A stretch of 64,000 nt of DNA from Hyphomonas sp. Its GTDB lineage: Bacteria; Pseudomonadota; Alphaproteobacteria; Caulobacterales; Hyphomonadaceae. The position numbers were made by a program, and so were the translations under genes. Under the pieces are notes generated by a model that saw nothing but the letters and a program-made list of their open reading frames with translations, was not told where the DNA came from and did no database searches. This document shows positions 18,248 through 25,499 of the stretch, one piece after another. Within the stretch, counting starts at the first letter, position 1. Each line of letters opens with the position of its first letter. Location of the stretch: assembly GCA_020638455.1 (NCBI GenBank), contig JACKIK010000003.1, positions 372,001 to 436,000 of the forward strand, given 5' to 3'.

Positions 18248-19567
18248 ATGCGCCGCTTCATCCTTCCCGCGCTGACATCGCTGGCCACCCTTGCGGCCTG
18301 CCAGCAGCCTGTGCCGGCGCAAGATGCGCCCCCGTCAGACCCCTCACAGTCCAGCCAGCCAACCGGACAGACCATGCCCCTGCCGATTGCCGTCACCGAT
18401 GAAACAACCCGATACGCGCTTGTGCCCGGCAACAACCGGTTTGCGTGGTCTCTGTACGATGCACTCGGCGCAAAGCCAGGCAATGTATTCGTCTCGCCCG
18501 CTTCGGTGAGCGGCGCCTTCGCCCTGCTCTATCCGGGGGCGGCCGGCGAGACCGCGGAGCACATGGCGGCGCTGTTCGGCTATGATGCCGTGCCGGCCGA
18601 AGTCTTTCCGGCGGCCGAGCGCAGCCTGTCGCAGGCTGTGCTCAGCGAAACTGACAAGGCAAAGCTGACAGTCGCCAATGCTGTCTGGCTGCGCGAAGGA
18701 TCGGAGCTGCAGGCCGGTTATCGCGATGCCGTGCAGAATGTGATGCTGGCAAAGGTCGCTCTGGTGGATTTCACGAAGCCGGCTCCCGCGGCGAAGCTGA
18801 TCAATTCCTGGGTCGAGGATCACACCAATGACAAGATCCACGACCTGATCCCGCCGAGCGCCATCCGGCCGGGCCTCACCGAACTGATCCTGACCAACGC
18901 CGTCTGGTTCAAGGCGGACTGGGAGAGCCCGTTCAAGGCCGAAGCGACCGACGACGGCACCTTCCATGCGCCGGACGGCGACATGACAGCGAAGCTGATG
19001 AAACAGACGCTGAAGCATGCGCGCTATCTCTCGCGCGACGGCTATGCGGCGCTGGACCTCGATTATGCAGGCGACGACTACGCCCTCACCGTGATCCTGC
19101 CGGATGCGCAGGATGGGCTGGCCGATATCGCGAAGACGATGACGCCGGACAGTTTCACCGCCCTGCTGGCCGACATGGACACGGCCGTGGAGTCCCGCGT
19201 GCACGTCGTGCTGCCCAAGGTGAAGATCGAAGCGGACTACAATCTCAACGATGCGATGATCGCGCTCGGCCTTGGCGATGCGTTCTCGGGGAATGCGAAT
19301 TTTTCCCGACTGATCGAAGGCGCCGGCCCGGGCGACCTCCTGATCAGTCAGGTGCTGCACAAGACCTTCCTCGACATCGATGAGAAGGGCACCGAAGCCG
19401 CAGCCGCCACGGCGATCATCATGGAACGCGCCATGGCCATGCCGCCGCAGGATGAGCCGATCGAATTCCGCGCCGACCATCCCTTCCTGATCGTGCTGCG
19501 GCACAAGCCGACAGGCATGGTGATGTTCATGGGCCGGGTCGACGCGCCGCCAGCCGCAGAAGACTAG
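18248..19567 (+). CDS. Inhibitory-type serpin, predicted lipoprotein
   Basis: Serine-protease inhibitor of 439 residues, a full serpin fold. The signal MRRFILPALTSLATLAAC carries lipobox LAAC, and a Pro/Ser/Gln linker follows, so it is probably membrane-anchored in the periplasm or on the surface. Serpin landmarks: NVFVSPASVSGAFALLYPGA (helix B), LTVANAVWL, LILTNAVWFKADWESPF. The reactive-loop hinge reads DEKGTEAAAATA, an exact match to the consensus of inhibitory serpins (Glu, basic, Gly, Thr, Glu, then small residues at P12-P9). Counting 17 residues from the first hinge Glu puts P1 near Ala in MERAMAM. C-terminal FLIVLRHKPTGMVMFMGRV is the conserved s4B-s5B. ATG 18248 has TGGAGGAG upstream. 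Confidence 0.9.
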   Translation: MRRFILPALTSLATLAACQQPVPAQDAPPSDPSQSSQPTGQTMPLPIAVTDETTRYALVPGNNRFAWSLYDALGAKPGNVFVSPASVSGAFALLYPGAAGETAEHMAALFGYDAVPAEVFPAAERSLSQAVLSETDKAKLTVANAVWLREGSELQAGYRDAVQNVMLAKVALVDFTKPAPAAKLINSWVEDHTNDKIHDLIPPSAIRPGLTELILTNAVWFKADWESPFKAEATDDGTFHAPDGDMTAKLMKQTLKHARYLSRDGYAALDLDYAGDDYALTVILPDAQDGLADIAKTMTPDSFTALLADMDTAVESRVHVVLPKVKIEADYNLNDAMIALGLGDAFSGNANFSRLIEGAGPGDLLISQVLHKTFLDIDEKGTEAAAATAIIMERAMAMPPQDEPIEFRADHPFLIVLRHKPTGMVMFMGRVDAPPAAED

Positions 19568-19570
19568 GCG

Positions 19571-19897
19571 TCAGCTGACGGGCGAAACTTCGACGTCGAC
19601 GATCTTGCCCTTCTTGCCGAGCGTTTTCAGCTCGCGCTCGAGGTTCTTCTTCTTGATCGTCTTCCGGATATGCTTGCCCGATTTCATCGTCACGTCGAGA
19701 TTGACCCGCTCGTCCGGCCCGTCGAGCGCATCGCCGGTGACGCGGACGGCCGTTCCGCCGACGAGGATCACGCCCTTGCCCGCGACTTCCGCCGCGCCAA
19801 CCGCAAGACCCACAGGCACCATCGCAACCTTGGTCGCGAGGCACGCCGGCAGGGTCGCAAGCGCGCCGGCAAGCAGGATGGTGCGGACAAAGCTCAT
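19571..19897 (-). CDS. Small hypothetical lipoprotein
   Basis: 108 residues with signal MSFVRTILLAGALATLPAC (lipobox LPAC). A Gly/Val/Ala-rich segment (about 25-55) and then a Lys-rich C-terminal half (SGKHIRKTIKKKNLERELK) follow. I recognise no family. It is convergent with the serpin gene, 3 bp away. The basic C-terminal half would face the periplasm and might contact anionic lipid or cell wall; that is inference. Confidence 0.65.
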   Translation of the reverse strand: MSFVRTILLAGALATLPACLATKVAMVPVGLAVGAAEVAGKGVILVGGTAVRVTGDALDGPDERVNLDVTMKSGKHIRKTIKKKNLERELKTLGKKGKIVDVEVSPVS

Positions 19898-19976
19898 GGC
19901 TGGCCTCCCCTTTTCAGAGGGAAGATTAGAACAGGCGAGTGTTTAAGGCACATTACGGTGAGGCCATGAAAGACGC

Positions 19977-21569
19977 TCATCCCCGTGCCAGCGACTCGTC
20001 GATCAGGCGGGCCGTATTGTCCTTGCCGTAGAGCGCCGCAAAGCTGCCGAAGCGCGGGCCCTGCTCCTGCCCCAACAGCACTTCATAGAGCGCCTTGAAC
20101 CATTCGCGCAGATTCTCGAAGCCGTGTTCCTTGCCGACCGCGAAGGTCATGGTCTGCAGGTTTTCCGAGGACGGCTCCTCCGCAAAGGATTTGAGCTGGG
20201 CCGACAGGTCTTCCATCGCGGCGCGTTCCTGGTCGCTCGGCGCGCGATACGTCTTCGCAGGTAGGATGAAGTCCGTGTAGTAGCGCATCGCATAGCCGGC
20301 GAGCTCATCCAGCAGCGGATGGGTCTCCGGCGAGGCCTCCGGCGCATACTGCGTGATGAAGCCCCAGAGCTGCGACTTGTCCTCCGGGTTCGCGACCGCG
20401 ACGAGGTTCAGCAGCAGCGCAAAGCTGACCGGCATGTCCACCGCTGGCGGGTTGCCATTGTGGATGTGCCAGACCGGGTTCTCGATCTGCCGCTCGGGTT
20501 CTTCCGATGGGTACTTCTCGAGGAAGGTCAGGTACTCGTCGACCGTTTTCGGGATGACGTCGAAATAGAGCTTCTTCGCCACGCGCGGCTTCTGGAACTG
20601 GAACAGGCTGAGGCTCTCGTCCGGCGCATAGGTCAGCCAGTCCTCGACCGAGATGCCATTGCCCTTGGTCTTGGAAATCTTCTCGCCCTTCTCGTCGAGG
20701 AACATTTCGTACACGTACTGTTCCGGCGGGCGCCTGCCGAGGATCTTCGTGATCTTCGAATAGATCGGCGCATTGGCCTGGTGGTCCTTGCCGAACATTT
20801 CGAAGTCGACGCCGAGCGCGGCCCAGCGCATGCCGAAATCCGGCTTCCACTGCATCTTCACATGCCCGCCCGTCACTGGCAGCGTGAACTCCTTGCCGGC
20901 CTCGTCGTCGAAGGTGATCGTGCCCTTTGCGCCGTCGACGGACTTCATCGGCACATAGAGGACGTGGCCGGTTTCCGGATGGATAGGCAGGAACGGGCTG
21001 TAGGTCGCACGGCGTTCCTCGCCGAGCGTTGGCAGCATCACGTCCATGATGTCCTGGTATTTCTCAGCCGAGCGGAGAAGCATCTCGTCGAACCGGCCGG
21101 ACTTGTAGCAATCCGTCGCCGAGAGGAATTCGTACTGGAAGCCGAACTGGTCGAGGAAGGCGCGCAGGCGCGCATTCATGTGCCTGCCATAGGATTCATG
21201 TGTGCCGAACGGATCAGGCACCGAAGTCAGTGGCATCTGGAGATAGGGCTCCAGCTTCTCCGGGTTCGGCACGGTCGGCGGCACCTTGCGCATGCCGTCC
21301 ATGTCATCGGATACACAGATCAGCTTCGTCGGCACCTCGCCGCGGGTCAGCACTTCGAAGGCGTGGCGCACCATCGTGGTGCGCACGACCTCGCCGAAGG
21401 TGCCGATATGCGGCAGGCCGGAGGGGCCGTAGCCGGTCTCGAAGATCACCGGGTCATCGTCCTTCCGCTGGCCGGCCTTCTTCTGCTGCTCGACGCGCTG
21501 TTTCAGCGCGCGCGCCAGCTCGAAGGGCCATGCCTTGGCGGTCTCGGCGAGAACGGAGAAGTCGGTCAT
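19977..21569 (-). CDS. lysK: Class I lysyl-tRNA synthetase
   Basis: Charges tRNA-Lys with lysine; archaeal-type class I enzyme, used instead of class II LysS in many alphaproteobacteria. 530 residues, full length. The HIGH motif is GPSGLPHIGTF and the KMSKS motif is GEKISKTKGNG. DDMDGMRKVP and the C-terminal helical anticodon-binding cage fit the family. ATG 21569. It is divergent from a small membrane protein gene; the 184-bp gap holds that gene's palindromic operator. Confidence 0.95.
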   Translation of the reverse strand: MTDFSVLAETAKAWPFELARALKQRVEQQKKAGQRKDDDPVIFETGYGPSGLPHIGTFGEVVRTTMVRHAFEVLTRGEVPTKLICVSDDMDGMRKVPPTVPNPEKLEPYLQMPLTSVPDPFGTHESYGRHMNARLRAFLDQFGFQYEFLSATDCYKSGRFDEMLLRSAEKYQDIMDVMLPTLGEERRATYSPFLPIHPETGHVLYVPMKSVDGAKGTITFDDEAGKEFTLPVTGGHVKMQWKPDFGMRWAALGVDFEMFGKDHQANAPIYSKITKILGRRPPEQYVYEMFLDEKGEKISKTKGNGISVEDWLTYAPDESLSLFQFQKPRVAKKLYFDVIPKTVDEYLTFLEKYPSEEPERQIENPVWHIHNGNPPAVDMPVSFALLLNLVAVANPEDKSQLWGFITQYAPEASPETHPLLDELAGYAMRYYTDFILPAKTYRAPSDQERAAMEDLSAQLKSFAEEPSSENLQTMTFAVGKEHGFENLREWFKALYEVLLGQEQGPRFGSFAALYGKDNTARLIDESLARG

Positions 21570-21685
21570 CTGAAGTTCTGTCTTTGTCTTCGGTTTGCGG
21601 GATTTTTGCCGATCATGCCGGCTGGGCGGGCCTAAAGGCCCCGCCCCACAGCGTCAAGCGAACGCGGCAATTCTTTGTAAAAAAC

Positions 21686-21739
21686 TTTTGACATGTCAAA
21701 AATATTTGACTACACGGTGTGTAAGAAATTTTTGACATG
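21686..21739 (+). promoter_or_regulatory. Promoter with palindromic operator for the membrane protein/XRE pair
   Basis: A perfect 16-bp palindrome, TTTTGACATGTCAAAA, occupies 21686-21701 and contains the -35 TTGACA (21688-21693); TACACG 17 bp on is a possible -10. TTTTTGACATG at 21729-21739 repeats the left arm. The arrangement suggests repression by the XRE protein encoded second in the operon. Confidence 0.55.
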
Positions 21740-21753
21740 AGGAACACCCCACC

Positions 21754-22170
21754 ATGACCACCTACTTCCGATCCGACTTCATCGCCTCACTGGTGTCCAT
21801 TCTCGGCGGCGTTGTGATTCTCGGCGCCTATCTCGGGCTGTGGTGGCATCCGCCAGCCAACGGCATCGAGCTCTATGTCCGTATCGGCATCGCCGTCGTC
21901 CTGATCGTGATCGCCATGATTGCGGTGGGCATCTTCCTCGGCGTGTCGGACCGCGACGGCCTCAAGAGCGACGAGCGCGAAGCGCTGGTCGGCGTCTATG
22001 CCATGCGCAACACCTGCTATGCCTATTCCGGCGGCGTGGCGCTGGTCTTCCTGCGCGCCTTCGACGGCATGACCGCGATGGACGTGGCACACGCCATGAT
22101 CGGGATCATTGTCGGTGCCGAGATCGTGCGGGTGGCCTCGCTCGTCTGGTATCTGCGGCGGGGCGTTTAG
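21754..22170 (+). CDS. Small membrane protein (DUF2178-like), four TM segments
   Basis: 138 residues with hydrophobic segments at about 9-30, 42-65, 87-105 and 110-132. Between TM2 and TM3 a cytosolic loop reads SDRDGLKSDEREALVGVYAMR; DERE-type loops are seen in DUF2178 membrane proteins that are commonly paired with XRE regulators, which is also the context here (2-bp gap). Function is unknown. Confidence 0.6.
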   Translation: MTTYFRSDFIASLVSILGGVVILGAYLGLWWHPPANGIELYVRIGIAVVLIVIAMIAVGIFLGVSDRDGLKSDEREALVGVYAMRNTCYAYSGGVALVFLRAFDGMTAMDVAHAMIGIIVGAEIVRVASLVWYLRRGV

Positions 22171-22172
22171 CC

Positions 22173-22400
22173 ATGGCCCGGCGTCCTCCTATCGGGAATC
22201 GTATCCGCGCGCTGCGCGAGCAGCACGGAAATATGAGCCAGGCCGCGCTGGCCGAAGCCATCGGCGTCACCCGCCAGACGGTGATCGCCATGGAACAGGG
22301 GCGCTATTCCCCCTCGCTCGAAAGCGCTTTCCGCATTTCCCGCGTGTTCGGCGTCGGCGTGGAGGATGTGTTCAGCTGGACGGAACCCCCAGATAGCTGA
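22173..22400 (+). CDS. XRE-family HTH regulator
   Basis: 75-residue protein that is almost entirely a Cro/CI-type helix-turn-helix: NRIRALREQHGNMSQAALAEAIGVTRQTVIAMEQGRYSP, followed by LESAFRISRVFGVGVEDVF. This is the YozG-like size class. Translationally close to the membrane protein gene and likely its repressor. Its 3' end overlaps the convergent TetR gene by 29 nt. Confidence 0.85.
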   Translation: MARRPPIGNRIRALREQHGNMSQAALAEAIGVTRQTVIAMEQGRYSPSLESAFRISRVFGVGVEDVFSWTEPPDS

Positions 22401-22989
22401 GCACGGCGTGCCGGATGCGGGCGGTGAGGCCGGGCCGGTCCGTCTCGCCGCGCATGCCGGCCGTATCGGTGATGCCATGCGCAATGGCGAAGACATCTTC
22501 CGTCGTCGTCTCCAATCCGAAAGGCAGGGCGAGCCCGCTTCGCGCAAGCTGACGGCGCACAACCTCGATGATCCGCGCCTGCGCCGCTTCGAGACGCGGG
22601 TCGCGGCCGAGACGGTGGGCTTCGACATCGATGAGACGAGCCAGAACCGGCCGGTCGAACTGGTGGCAGACGGCATTGTCGATCAGCGCATCGATGCTGT
22701 CGCGCAGCGGCCGGCCCTCATAAGCCTGCGCCGTTTCTTCCATCCGCGCCGCCATGTCTTCCGTGTCATCCAGCACCAGCGCAGCCGTGATCGCGTCCTT
22801 GTTGGGGAAGTACTGATAGAGCGAGCCGATGGAGACGCCGGCCCGCGCCGCGATCGCATTGGTGGTGTAGCCTTCGAGTCCCTCGGTTTCCAGAATGCGA
22901 GCCGCCGCTTCCAGGATAGCGTCAACGGTCGCGCTGGAGCGGGCCTGAACCGGTGTTTTCCGGGGCTTTGGCAGGGCGTCGGCAGTCAT
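22372..22989 (-). CDS. TetR/AcrR family regulator
   Basis: 205-residue repressor. N-terminal HTH: ATVDAILEAAARILETEGLEGYTTNAIAARAGVSIGSLYQYFPNKDAI is a textbook TetR domain; the C-terminal ligand-binding half is helical. ATG 22989 was preferred to TTG 22995. It is divergent from an O-methyltransferase gene, with a candidate operator at 23008-23027, so it probably represses that gene and itself. Confidence 0.85.
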   Translation of the reverse strand: MTADALPKPRKTPVQARSSATVDAILEAAARILETEGLEGYTTNAIAARAGVSIGSLYQYFPNKDAITAALVLDDTEDMAARMEETAQAYEGRPLRDSIDALIDNAVCHQFDRPVLARLIDVEAHRLGRDPRLEAAQARIIEVVRRQLARSGLALPFGLETTTEDVFAIAHGITDTAGMRGETDRPGLTARIRHAVLSYLGVPSS

Positions 22990-23007
22990 CGGCAAATGCG
23001 AGTTTCA

Positions 23008-23027
23008 ATGCGAGCTATTGCTCATAT
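23008..23027. promoter_or_regulatory. Candidate TetR operator
   Basis: ATGCGAGC-TATT-GCTCATAT: 6 of 8 arm positions pair, including a perfect GAGC/GCTC core, in the 78-bp TetR/methyltransferase divergent region. A further ATGCGAG direct repeat lies just upstream at 22996-23002. Confidence 0.4.
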
Positions 23028-23067
23028 TTATGGAAGATAGAGACCTGCCACAGGAAAGGAAAGCCCG

Positions 23068-23781
23068 ATGCCTTTCGACTGCGAAGAACCGCATCCGTCG
23101 CGCTACGGACTGTACGACCCCGACATCGCTCACACGCTCGACCGCCTGCACCGGCAGGCGTCGGGCCGCGACGCGCGCGTCTTCCTCCGCGCCCTGCCCG
23201 CGATCCTGGCCGGCAAATTTGCCGGGCGCTCCACGTTCGACGCCGCCGAACCGTACCTGTCGAAGGCCTATATCCCTGTCTCGCCGGAATTCGGTCGTTT
23301 CATGTACCTGACGGCCCTGTCGCGTGGGGCGCGCAACATTGTCGAGTTCGGCTCGTCCTACGGCATTTCCTCGATCTACCTGGCAGCCGCTGCGCGCGAG
23401 GCCGGCGGCTTCTTTACCGGTACGGAGAAAGACGCGGCGAAGGCGCAGGTCGCAATCGGCAATCTCAAGGAGGCTGGCCTCGCCCGCTGGTCCGACATTC
23501 GGGAAGGCGACGCGCTGGAAAGCCTCGCCCCACTGGATGGCCCGGTCGATTTCCTGTTCCTTGATGGTTGGAAGGACCTCTACATCCCGGTCCTGAAACT
23601 GATGGAGCCGAAACTCGCCCCCGGCGCCGTTGTTTTCGCGGACAATATTCATTCCTTCCGCAAGACGCTGAAGCCCTTTGTGGCGCATGTGTCGGACCCG
23701 GCGAACGGCTATGAGAGCACTGTGCTGAAGATCGGCAGCGGTGTCTCGTTGTCCGTCTGGCGCGGGAACGGGACAGAATGA
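23068..23781 (+). CDS. SAM-dependent O-methyltransferase
   Basis: 237-residue class I methyltransferase of the family-3/Methyltransf_24 type. SAM-binding motif I is NIVEFGSSYGISSIYLAAAA; GPVDFLFLDGWKDLYIPVLKL is motif II with the metal-type Asp, and APGAVVFADN is motif III. AGGAAAG lies before ATG 23068. Divergent from the TetR regulator, which suggests an inducible detoxification or secondary metabolite step; the substrate is not known. Confidence 0.85.
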   Translation: MPFDCEEPHPSRYGLYDPDIAHTLDRLHRQASGRDARVFLRALPAILAGKFAGRSTFDAAEPYLSKAYIPVSPEFGRFMYLTALSRGARNIVEFGSSYGISSIYLAAAAREAGGFFTGTEKDAAKAQVAIGNLKEAGLARWSDIREGDALESLAPLDGPVDFLFLDGWKDLYIPVLKLMEPKLAPGAVVFADNIHSFRKTLKPFVAHVSDPANGYESTVLKIGSGVSLSVWRGNGTE

Positions 23782-23801
23782 CACTCCGAAGATTCCCGTA
23801 T

Positions 23802-23836
23802 TGACAATCATTCTCACCAATTGCAAATGGTTCTCA
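23802..23836 (+). promoter_or_regulatory. Fur boxes and possible promoter of bfd
   Basis: TGACAATCATTCTCA (23802-23816) matches the 7-1-7 Fur consensus TGATAATNATTATCA at 12 of 14 fixed positions. A second, weaker unit TGCAAATGGTTCTCA (23822-23836) follows 20 bp later. TTGACA at 23801-23806 overlaps the first box. Confidence 0.65.
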
Positions 23837-24036
23837 TGATCATTTGCGTCTGCAATGCCATCAACTGCAAGAGCGTCCGCGCCGCCGTCGAGGCCGGGGC
23901 CGACAGCCCGAAAGCCGTGCAGGCTCACCATGGCTGCAAGTTCCAGTGCGGCAAGTGCCGCCCGTCGATTGGCGAAATGATCAGCGAAGCGCTGTTCGAG
24001 CGCGATCCGTCGCCCGCCCTCGTCCCGGCCGAATAG
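23836..24036 (+). CDS. bfd: Bacterioferritin-associated ferredoxin
   Basis: 66-residue [2Fe-2S] protein that docks on bacterioferritin and delivers electrons to release stored iron. Cluster ligands are visible as MIICVCNAINC (CxC) and CKFQCGKC. ATG 23836 gives the family start; there is no Shine-Dalgarno, and the start codon touches a Fur box, so the mRNA may be leaderless. Bacterioferritin follows 155 bp downstream. Iron limitation should induce it through Fur. Confidence 0.85.
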   Translation: MIICVCNAINCKSVRAAVEAGADSPKAVQAHHGCKFQCGKCRPSIGEMISEALFERDPSPALVPAE

Positions 24037-24191
24037 GCCAACCTCTTGGCATCACTGGCTTTTTTGCACCCACCTGAAACTGTGTTGCACTCTCATATGC
24101 GGTTGATTTGATTGGGGTTTTTTCTTGCCCAGGCCTTCCAATCGGCCTATCTGCAACACAATACAGGCAACAGCGCGAAAGGAACCCGCCC

Positions 24192-24680
24192 ATGAAAGGC
24201 GACAAGAAGGTCATCGAATTCCTCAACAAGGCGCTGAAGAATGAGCTTACGGCGATCAACCAGTATTTCCTTCATTCGCGCATGCTGCACGACTGGGGCG
24301 TCTCGAAGCTCGGCGACAAGGAATACAAGGAATCGATCGAGGAGATGGAACATGCCGACTGGCTGGTCCAGCGCGTCCTTTTCCTTGGCGGCCTTCCGAA
24401 CCTGCAGGATCTCGGCAAGCTGCAGATCGGCGAGAACGTGCAGGAAATCCTCGAATGCGATCTGAAGCTGGAGAACATGGCCATCCCGTTGCTGCGGGAG
24501 GCGATGGCCTATTGCGAGTCCGTACAGGACTATGTCAGCCGCGACTTGTTCGGGAAGATCCTCCACAATGAGGAAGAACATGTCGACTATATCGAGACGC
24601 AGTTCGACCTGATCGAGCGGATCGGCATCGAGCGCTACACCATGCTCCAGTCGGAGGCGAACGCCTCGCCATCCGACTAG
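24192..24680 (+). CDS. bfr: Bacterioferritin
   Basis: Heme-containing 24-mer iron storage protein. 162 residues. All ferroxidase ligands are in their usual numbers: Glu18, Glu51, His54, Glu94, Glu127, His130. The heme ligand Met52 is also present. ATG 24192 follows GAAAGGAA. It pairs with bfd upstream but has its own 155-bp leader. The stop codon overlaps the stop of the convergent DUF4105 gene through a shared CTAG. Confidence 0.95.
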   Translation: MKGDKKVIEFLNKALKNELTAINQYFLHSRMLHDWGVSKLGDKEYKESIEEMEHADWLVQRVLFLGGLPNLQDLGKLQIGENVQEILECDLKLENMAIPLLREAMAYCESVQDYVSRDLFGKILHNEEEHVDYIETQFDLIERIGIERYTMLQSEANASPSD

Positions 24681-25495
24681 TCCGATGCGGCGGCCACCAG
24701 TGCCGCATTGAAGTCCGCTTCAGGCAGGTCAGCAATCTGGCGCACGCGCGGGTCGATGCGGGCAAGTTCATGCACCGCATCAAACCCGCCCTCACCCACA
24801 ATCCGTTTCAGCCGGTACAGCGCCTTGTCGGCGCCGCCGGTGAACACGAAGGCCGGGTCCCAGGCGAGGCCCGCCGCCTTGGCGAGCTCATTCGTGCAGT
24901 TGGATGTGAGCGTGTTGTAGAAGCGCGGGCGGCGCTCGATGGAAATCGTCTTATTCAGCAGGGCGGTGAGATAGGCCTCGGCTTCGGCCTGCGAGAGCGC
25001 CAGCGGATACATGTAGAGCTCGCGGTCCATCATCACGGCGCGCCGCGTCATCAGGTCCCGCGGGCTCGCCCAGTAATACATCAGCTCATACTTGTTGAAC
25101 GCGCCGGCGAGGGCGGAATACTTTTCGCGGGTCTCCTTGCGGGCCTCGATGGTGAGACCGACCAGGTCTCCCTCCCCGAATTCGAACATCACGAATGTAT
25201 GCGCCATCAGCGGCAGGCCGGGATGCGGTTCCATCACGAACCAGACGCGGCGCACATCCGAAATCCGGTGCGGCGGCACCGCCGTCCACACCGTATCTTT
25301 CGGCACATCTTCCGTGTACGTCCAGTCACCATAGGGGGCGATGGAGAAAATACCGTCCGCCAGGTCGACATGCGGCAGGCGGGAGAGGTGCGGATACCAG
25401 TCCCGGTCGTGACGCGGCACCTTGGTGACGACACCCAGCACGAAGGCACCGAACGCAGCCACGACGCCCAGGAGAACCGGCCGCACCCACGCCAT
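24677..25495 (-). CDS. DUF4105 family membrane-anchored protein
   Basis: 272 residues. One N-terminal TM helix (about 5-27) anchors a periplasmic domain. The DUF4105 signature is visible: FVMFEFGEGDLVGLTIEAR and FYNTLTSNCTNELAK, where the SNCT block suggests a cysteine active site in this uncharacterised family. It starts 4 bp after the stop of the FMN glutamate-synthase-like gene, so the two form an operon. Possible lipoprotein N-acyltransferase or peptidase-like roles have been suggested for related folds; I do not choose between them. Confidence 0.7.
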   Translation of the reverse strand: MAWVRPVLLGVVAAFGAFVLGVVTKVPRHDRDWYPHLSRLPHVDLADGIFSIAPYGDWTYTEDVPKDTVWTAVPPHRISDVRRVWFVMEPHPGLPLMAHTFVMFEFGEGDLVGLTIEARKETREKYSALAGAFNKYELMYYWASPRDLMTRRAVMMDRELYMYPLALSQAEAEAYLTALLNKTISIERRPRFYNTLTSNCTNELAKAAGLAWDPAFVFTGGADKALYRLKRIVGEGGFDAVHELARIDPRVRQIADLPEADFNAALVAAASD

Positions 25496-25499
25496 CCGG

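Noticed and set aside
21754..22400. Toxin-antitoxin system (membrane protein plus XRE)
   Set aside because: The first protein has four TM helices and a cytosolic loop unlike known toxins, and the XRE protein is only an HTH domain without a toxin-binding region. A regulator pair is the simpler reading.
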